From: Phoma sp. XZ068
Taxonomy: Eukaryota; Ascomycota; Dothideomycetes; Pleosporales; Didymellaceae
Assembly (NCBI GenBank): GCA_004835665.1
Contig: RBKR01000016.1
Location: forward strand, 1,240,001 to 1,304,000
Length of the DNA: 64,000 bases
Direction: 5' to 3'
A program made the translations under genes and the position numbers. A model generated the notes under the pieces. That model did not search any database. It worked only from the letters and a program-made list of their open reading frames with translations, and was not told the origin of the DNA. Shown one piece after another: positions 58,083 to 64,000 of the stretch (position 1 is its first letter; each line of letters begins with the position of its first letter).

Positions 58083-60314
58083 TTAAGCCATCAATTTCTC
58101 CAGCTGATCACGTCCAAACTCATAGCCAGAGACAACGGCTCGAAGCTTTTCGCACTCTGATTCGAGCTCATATAAGCAGTCCTGAAAACACTTCATCTTC
58201 CGGTCAACCATGGATTGAAGAATGGTTCTTTCCTTTCGTGGCAACAAATCGTCACGGCTGGCCACAAAGACTTCAAAGTCGAGGAAAGCCCGGGCGAGAC
58301 CAATCAGGAACATGGCATTGCCCTTGGGTCGCATCGCCCAACTGAGCAGATCGTATGCAAATGCTACAGCGTCAGGCTGCTCACGGGCGCCGTCATCGCT
58401 CGCAAGCACATCTCCCAGGCTGGTAGGCTCTGGAAGCTTGTTTTTACGGCAGATGGACATACCGAGGGCAACAAGGTCAGGCGATGTCGCGTACATATGC
58501 TCATCCATGCCGGCGACACCATGCGCATCTGGCTTGTATGCTGAGTCAATGCGAATGATCTGTAGGATGCGCGACTCTAGGCGGTTGGCCATCTGGTGAG
58601 GCGAGTTGGTCATGTTCTCGAGCAAGCATGGGTGGGTAAACCATAGTGGAAGGAGGATATCGAATCGCATCTTTGGTGATCGAAGCGGCTGTCGTGGAGT
58701 GAGAATTGTTCCATATCCTGCAAGGTCCGGCACTGGCCGCTGTGGAGGGAGAGCCGGGTGGAATGTGGCTGCGTCCTGGGTACATGGGTTGAGAGTTGTT
58801 CCAGTCTCGCCATGTCCCCCATCGCCCGTCTTCAGTGAGTCGATCCAGGTTCGCATTAGCTCGACCTCATTCTCCGTAAAAGCGCCAAACATTCTTCCCT
58901 TCCACGCGAGCTCCTTCATAAGGAGGCTCTTTTGACTATTCCCTCGATACACCCATGGCCTGGCATCAGCCAATGCCATGAGAAACTGCTGGGCCCAGTC
59001 GACACCATCCTTCGCCGCCTCGATTCCTCTCCAGTCGGCGGTGAACCAATCAGAGAGGCTGCGGCCGCCAATTCGTGCTCGGCTTGTGCAGTGAATTTTG
59101 CGGGCCAGACCTGCCTTGCGCTGTAACATGCCCGCGACTTGCGACTCGAATGACTCAATAGTAATCTCGCTGCCGCAGTTTTGAGAGAGAAGATATCCGT
59201 TCTGAATCCGAGACCAGGCCTCATCGTAGTCCATAAACCCAGTGTCTTTAACGATGCCCATAAAACGAATGACAGTCGCCATGGCCATAGCTGAGTGACC
59301 AGAGTCGGCGTTGTCGATGGAAATATGCAAGACGAAGTATTCAGGGTCGATGTTATGTTCTTCAAGCTCCTTCATTGCCTGTAGAGATCCAAGCGACGGT
59401 GCTTCAAAGTGCAGGTTGAACCCAAGGATCTCTGGGAGGAAGTCGTTGGGGAATAATGAAACAAGCAGATGGGTGGTGGCCTCCCGGTAAGAGATGTCGT
59501 CAATACCGTGACGTTCGTGCGTAAAATCAGGATGGTCAGCCGCAGGGAGGTCAGCCCCAATTTCTTTCATTAGACGGCGGTAGAGGTGGACGTGATTCTT
59601 GTCAAGATCACCGTCACCCATTTCTTCAGAGTACGTCTGCCATGCGTCCTTGGTCACACGGCGGAGGAAATATGGAGTGGTTACCTTATGTACGCGACTT
59701 ACCCAAGCCCCGTCGATATAGTTAAGGGGGGCAAGGTTCTTCAGCCAGGTGTGTGCGTCTTTGATATCAGGGAATTTCTCCTTGGGTCCTCCGGCCTGTC
59801 TGCGGCGAACATATGTTTCCCACTCAGTCATCGTGTCTGCGAGCTCGGCATCCAAGAATTCTTGGAGTCTTAGGGCGTCAAAATTCTCAATATGCAGGAT
59901 GCTTCGGTTGGATGTGGCCTTGTATCGCCCCAGCGATACAGACTGGTTAAGCATCGATCGCAAAAGCTTCCACGCCCCTGGTAGGCAATCCGGATAGTTT
60001 TCGAGATGTTGCAATTTGTAGTATAGTTCCTTGATGGCCGCCATCTCGTTTTGTTCTCTCTCTAGTTGGGCGGGTGCCTTGGCTGTTTGTTTTCCAGGTG
60101 CCTGCATCTGCTCTAGGTGGACCGACCGCTTTTTCCCAGAAAAGGTAACATGGTAGTATTGAGCAGCAGCAAGGACAACGAACAGGAGCGGAGCTCCAGC
60201 ATAAAGTGGAAGATCAATCATTTTGCTGATGAGCAGAAAGTATGGGTCGTTAATATTGAACCCACTGAAGAATAAACGCTCCACGAGATGTGCTGATGAA
60301 TGAATTCCGAGCAT
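58083..60314 (-). CDS. membrane-anchored haem-oxygenase-like diiron (HDO) protein
   Basis: Single exon of 743 aa. A membrane helix (about 35-54, LPLYAGAPLLFVVLAAAQYY) suggests attachment to the ER. The central part belongs to the iron-containing redox enzyme group with a haem-oxygenase-like fold (Haem_oxygenas_2): FPNDFLPEILGFNLHFEAPS with Glu 295, His 302 and Glu 304, then YFVLHISIDNADSGHSAMAM with His 330, Asp 334, Asp 337 and His 340, the likely metal ligands. Members oxidise small substrates, for example C-C or N-O chemistry in bacterial natural-product pathways; fungal ones are mostly uncharacterised. The C-terminal 350 residues add a helical region. Lies between an MFS gene and a P450 gene on the same strand, hinting at a joint pathway. 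Confidence 0.82.
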   Translation of the reverse strand: MLGIHSSAHLVERLFFSGFNINDPYFLLISKMIDLPLYAGAPLLFVVLAAAQYYHVTFSGKKRSVHLEQMQAPGKQTAKAPAQLEREQNEMAAIKELYYKLQHLENYPDCLPGAWKLLRSMLNQSVSLGRYKATSNRSILHIENFDALRLQEFLDAELADTMTEWETYVRRRQAGGPKEKFPDIKDAHTWLKNLAPLNYIDGAWVSRVHKVTTPYFLRRVTKDAWQTYSEEMGDGDLDKNHVHLYRRLMKEIGADLPAADHPDFTHERHGIDDISYREATTHLLVSLFPNDFLPEILGFNLHFEAPSLGSLQAMKELEEHNIDPEYFVLHISIDNADSGHSAMAMATVIRFMGIVKDTGFMDYDEAWSRIQNGYLLSQNCGSEITIESFESQVAGMLQRKAGLARKIHCTSRARIGGRSLSDWFTADWRGIEAAKDGVDWAQQFLMALADARPWVYRGNSQKSLLMKELAWKGRMFGAFTENEVELMRTWIDSLKTGDGGHGETGTTLNPCTQDAATFHPALPPQRPVPDLAGYGTILTPRQPLRSPKMRFDILLPLWFTHPCLLENMTNSPHQMANRLESRILQIIRIDSAYKPDAHGVAGMDEHMYATSPDLVALGMSICRKNKLPEPTSLGDVLASDDGAREQPDAVAFAYDLLSWAMRPKGNAMFLIGLARAFLDFEVFVASRDDLLPRKERTILQSMVDRKMKCFQDCLYELESECEKLRAVVSGYEFGRDQLEKLMA

Positions 60315-60980
60315 AGAACAGAGGCTACGGGGATGTCCTATTAATACTAGTCACCAACACTTAGATTAGCCTGCCCATCAGCGGTGAGGGAAGGACGAAA
60401 TTGCGCAGCTCAGAGAGAATGCCGAAGCGTTGTATTGTGCAAAGGATTGTTCAATCCAGAAGCCAGCACCAGTGACACGCTCCGCCTCGCAAGACACCCA
60501 AAAACACGAAACAGAACCAGTCGATGGAGTCAGCACGCTACAGAAAGGCATCATACCGGTCAGATGTTAACACGTGTGCCTCCAATTGAACGGGGAAGAC
60601 CGGTCCAACCGTTTATACCGGCCGGGTCATCATTGAGCATCCGGATATCCCGCTGCAACAAAACATGCGGTGACCAAGAGCGTTAATGATCATCACAATA
60701 CAGTAGTTCCGGTGGCGAGGCGTTCAGTTGAGCTGCATGTGCATTGAGTGGCTGCTGGGAGCCTTACATAGGTCGAGAGGCTACATATTAGTGTACAACT
60801 GGAAGAGGATGCTGGTGACGCGCATTAACGGAGATGCGTAACTTCTGAATTCAATTTACCAGCTATTGGCGTAAGAGGAGTAAGAGCGAGAGTGGCAAGG
60901 AGGCATGGTTTGTTCCTTTACATGACTAGGCCACATGTGCGAACGTTGACAAGCCACCAAAGAGGAAGAACACGCCCCTA
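60315..60980. promoter_or_regulatory. HDO upstream region with CGG/CCGG-type sites
   Basis: 666 bp. An inverted repeat CGG-N5-CCG is at 60642-60652, a spacing used by Zn2Cys6 regulators, and ACCGGT/CCGG sites occur near 60556, 60600, 60618 and 60641. The sites lie about 240-340 bp before the HDO start. Assignment as binding sites is inference. Confidence 0.4.
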
Positions 60981-62605
60981 CTAACTGATTTTTCTTACCG
61001 TCAAATCGCACCTCAAGCCACGCGGTAATGCACTCTGCGTGCCCAACTGCATCATACTAGCCTCGTTCGTCGCCGAAGCCTTGTCCTCCAAGATCTCGTG
61101 ACTAAGAATTAAGAACGCAACAAGGTGCTTCATTTGCGCCATGGCAAAAGGAACACCGATACAGGATCGTGCACCTTGTCCATATGGCATGAAAGATGAC
61201 TTCATGGCGGCCAATTGTATCTCGGAGGCCTCTAGCCAGCGAGCGGGATCAAAGACTTCTGGTTGTGGGAACGCAGCGGCATTATAGTGGAGGGATTTCG
61301 TTGATGCTGAAACGATTGTCTAAAGCGAAGTCAATATAGTCCTTAGAAGTCTGAGTAGATTGTGCTACTACTCGGGGAAGATACATTTCTTACCCCCTTC
61401 GGAATAATCGTCTGATCATACGACTTAGTTAAAGGGACCACTCTCTCCGCTCGCCCACTTGCCAACGGATGCACGCGACTTGATTCTTGCAAACATGCAT
61501 CCAAAATCGATGCCGTTTCTATGTCTGCCCAAGACGGTAGACCATCCTGCTCTTTCGGAAAGCCCTCTAATTGCTTTCGTAGCTTCTGCTGCCATGCCGG
61601 AAACCGAGCCAAATCCCAGAGCAGAAAAACCAGCGCATTCGTCACGACTGATTGCGCCGCGAAGAAATTGTCCAAAATTTCCTCTGCAATTTCGTCGAGT
61701 GGTATTATACTTCCATCTTCGGATTTATATTCGAGCATTTGTCTCAGCAATGATTCCGATTCATGTCCGGCTTGGGCGGGGTCTTTGGCTGCGATAGAGA
61801 GCTGTTGGGTACACCATTCCTGCAACCTCGAATCACCCGTAAGGAACAGTTTGTTGCCTTGGGCCCATCTCTTGAAAGATTTGACGAGGCTTAGAAGTAT
61901 GGGAAAGCTCGATCCGAGTGGCGCCCAGAGCTCGCATTCTTCCCACCCTACGTAGATACTCCGTGCCTCTTCATCGCCACGAATGGTATCGCTGCAAAGA
62001 CTCGGTCCCAAGCAAAAACGCGTGATGTTGTCGAAAGAGTAGTTGTTGCAGTGGATGAAAGTATCCACTGTTGCCATGCCGCCAGCTTGATTCGCAGTGA
62101 TAGCCTTGCCCATCTCAACACAAGTTCGTTTCGCATACTCTCTCACATAACCCAATACGGCGGGCTTGAAGACCTTCGTTGGCTGGTAATAGGCAAAAAT
62201 CCTTTTTCTGAGTCGTCGGTGCTCACTGGCTTCCTTTGCCATGAACACACTTCGATATCCAAACATGGCCAAGCTATCAAAGTAGCTGCTTTTCGGGTGC
62301 TTCGCTGTGGCACTATAGATCTCCTTGGCAACATGCACTGAGGAAAATGAGACCTGACCAGGTGCGATTACCACGACGGGGCCGTGTTTGCGATGCCATT
62401 CGAAGATGCGTTCGTTGCGTTCTAGTCGTGCATTGAGGTATCGGAGGGGCAGCTCGGTAACTTTGTTGATTGCAGGGCCGGGAACGTGTGCGAGAGAGGA
62501 GAAATACAAAGCGTAGATGATTTGCACGACGAGGGCTGAGGTAGCGAGGAATGCGAATATGAGGAGACATGTGGTGAGGTCTTGACTTGGGGTGATTGTT
62601 TGCAT
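60981..62605 (-). CDS. cytochrome P450 monooxygenase, microsomal, atypical I-helix
   Basis: Two exons, 62605-61394 and 61319-60981, give 516 aa; the intron is 74 nt with a GTAAGA donor and CTTTAG acceptor. An N-terminal anchor (LLIFAFLATSALVVQIIYAL) and the proline hinge HVPGPAINK indicate the ER membrane. The ExxR motif is ESSR at 374-377, followed by the meander, and the haem-binding loop is FMPYGQGARSCIGVPFAMAQ with Cys 457. The I-helix segment, where P450s usually have A/G-G-x-D/E-T-T, reads AAQSVV (316-321), lacking both the acid and the threonines used for oxygen activation. Length is normal. The substrate is unknown; neighbours are an HDO protein and a JmjC-like protein. Confidence 0.94.
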
Positions 62606-63342
62606 GACGGAGCGAGCGCCGTCTGTTGCGGCTGTTTGCTGTTTGGTTCTGTTTCTTGGTTCGTTTACTTCGAACGTAGAGGATAAGTGAGAAAGTAAGA
62701 AGAGATGAAGTTCAACAAGAGGAGAGGCACTAGGCGGGAAGAAAAGGCAGACATATGGAGAAGTGAGCTTCCAATTTTTATACTCCCAATTTGCGCAATG
62801 AAGAGAAATGCAGATGGGCTATGCGGGTATCACCAATAGGAAAGATGATCATGTTCCTTAAGCCGATCGGTTGGCGCCACTATTTGAGGTAATACACCTA
62901 AATAACGGGACTCGCACATCGCACGCCAACCAGATGTTAGTGAGACAAGGAAGAAATTCGGAGGGCGTGTTTTTTTGGAAACTGTTCATCTGATGGGTTG
63001 GGGACACAGTTTCTATATCCCATTTGTTGCGGTAGAGTAGAGTTGAAGCACCTCACAGCAACTCAAGGTGCTCCAACTGAGAGCACGCATGAGGTCTGGG
63101 ATCACGTGACGTGTTGTTGCCACGCCCCCGGAGCAGGATGGACTATCCTCCAATGCTCCACATATATATGGTTGATTCATCTGATCTCACATGAGATCAG
63201 TGATCCAATGTATCGATCACCTGAAGATGTACTCGCGACCTCCCCAATTCCTCCACACCATTCGACTTCCTCCTTGCATCAAGCCAGTATCAGTTAAACT
63301 CTCCACCAAGACGACGGAAACAAGGAGACCTTTTTGAGAGCT
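62606..63342. promoter_or_regulatory. P450 upstream region with overlapping inverted repeats
   Basis: 737 bp. A perfect 9-bp inverted repeat is at 63181-63200 (CTGATCTCA, spacer CA, TGAGATCAG), directly joined to GTGATC-N9-GATCAC at 63200-63220. They lie about 580-615 bp before the P450 start and could be regulator sites or part of the 3' flank of the JmjC-like gene. No frame here is supported. Confidence 0.4.
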
Positions 63343-64000
63343 TCAAGAACAATGTTGATGATGGGGAGGATCTTCATACGTGGCCCCCAGATCTTGGAGC
63401 CTTGATATTGCTTCGCGAAAAGCGTTGACAAACTCGATCTTCGAACATCCCACTGCAAATTCATCCACCTGATACTTCACGAGGCGGTCGAGCTCCACTA
63501 ACAATTGAGGCAGCTCATGCCAAACGCCGCTCCAATATGGCTGGCGCTTGAGCATCCAGTACATTGAGTTCAGCGTCGGAACTAGGTTCATAGAGTCCCA
63601 CAAAACGCCTCGATCGGATAGCACGTTCGTGGGCGAGTGTAATGCATGCGCAACGCATACTCCCGGAGGGATCAAGAGAACATCGTCCTCCTCTAAGACA
63701 AAAAATCTTTGCTTTCCACGTGGGGCCCAGCTGCTGCTAAAAGACATATTGTCTGGCCACTCTGAAGCGTTCATATTACTCTGAGGTACAAAAGTCCAGA
63801 ATTGAACGCCACTCAGGTTGCGCATCCAGAACCCACCTGTTGCGTTGAGCTGCGCGCCTGTAAAAGCCCCCCGGAGATCAAGCGTATTGGAGCGAGCCCA
63901 AATTGGGATATCGACTGCGGTTGGTTCGCAAAGGTCGGCGCCTCGAAATCTTTCCATCAAATTGTCGAGTAGCCGGAAACGTGGTAACAAGGTGAGAAGT
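63343..64000 (-). CDS. JmjC-domain-like protein, 3' part, cut by window edge
   Basis: The last 219 or so codons of a gene whose start lies beyond 64000; the frame remains open to the edge. The sequence resembles fungal JmjC/cupin-type proteins: SGVQFWTFVPQ, the jelly-roll turn EEDDVLLIPPGVCVAHALHS with a candidate metal-site His, and DRGVLWDSMNL. JmjC enzymes are Fe(II)/2-oxoglutarate oxygenases acting on histones or other substrates. The HxD motif that would carry the first two iron ligands must lie upstream or be absent, so activity cannot be judged. Same strand as the P450 and HDO genes. Call is tentative. Confidence 0.6.
   Translation of the reverse strand, partial: LLTLLPRFRLLDNLMERFRGADLCEPTAVDIPIWARSNTLDLRGAFTGAQLNATGGFWMRNLSGVQFWTFVPQSNMNASEWPDNMSFSSSWAPRGKQRFFVLEEDDVLLIPPGVCVAHALHSPTNVLSDRGVLWDSMNLVPTLNSMYWMLKRQPYWSGVWHELPQLLVELDRLVKYQVDEFAVGCSKIEFVNAFREAISRLQDLGATYEDPPHHQHCS

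Noticed and set aside
1..64000. CRISPR arrays, insertion sequences, operons
   Set aside because: The window is eukaryotic; no repeat-spacer pattern or transposase was seen.

Overview
The window looks like chromosomal DNA of a filamentous ascomycete (Pezizomycotina, most likely a Dothideomycete). The genes are monocistronic. Introns are mostly 47-66 nt with GTA/GTG donors, CTAAC/CTGAT-like branch sites and CAG/TAG acceptors. There are HET-domain genes, secreted esterases, GH31 and GH32 hydrolases, a tyrosinase, an ER-type P450 and a Hap5/HapE CCAAT-binding subunit. The class-level placement is inference; no rRNA or mitochondrial gene is present to test it.

Layout. 0.2-15.2 kb is gene-dense and mostly housekeeping: a truncated DUF6594-like gene, TRAPP subunit Trs33, cytosolic malate dehydrogenase, HapE, the rRNA-processing factor Fcf2, purine nucleoside phosphorylase, mitoribosomal uS10m, a GH31 glycosidase and D-amino-acid oxidase. 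Three divergent pairs share promoters here (hapE/FCF2, PNP/uS10m, GH31/DAO). 15.4-36.4 kb is more loosely packed and accessory or nutritional: a secreted Ser esterase, a secreted type-B carboxylesterase, a Dal5-like MFS transporter, a secreted GH32, a secreted tyrosinase, a Gfo/Idh/MocA oxidoreductase and a GNAT acetyltransferase, with gene-poor stretches and one tRNA-like element. 37-42.7 kb holds a HET-domain gene with a hydrophobic C-terminal region and a lipase-like alpha/beta hydrolase.

46.5-55 kb is the most unusual part. A lipid-anchored protein (N-terminus MGCGSSK) appears related to the C-terminal domain of SARA/ZFYVE proteins. It is convergent to a large HET-domain gene, and that gene is divergent, over a 455-bp intergenic stretch, from a patatin-like/ankyrin protein in which both residues of the patatin Ser-Asp dyad seem to be lost. 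AT-rich, gene-free DNA lies on both sides (about 44.8-46.0 and 55.5-55.8 kb). HET and patatin-like modules belong to fungal non-self recognition and cell-death systems, so this is the best candidate for an undescribed system. The link is inferred from domains and gene order only.

56-64 kb carries four genes on the minus strand: an MFS monocarboxylate-type porter, a membrane-anchored haem-oxygenase-like diiron (HDO) protein, a P450 with an atypical I-helix, and a JmjC-like protein cut by the window edge. They may form an oxidative metabolic cluster. No polyketide synthase, NRPS or terpene synthase is visible.

Exon boundaries were deduced by hand from frame, splice consensus and family conservation. 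Each spliced gene sums to a whole number of codons, but none has been checked against RNA.
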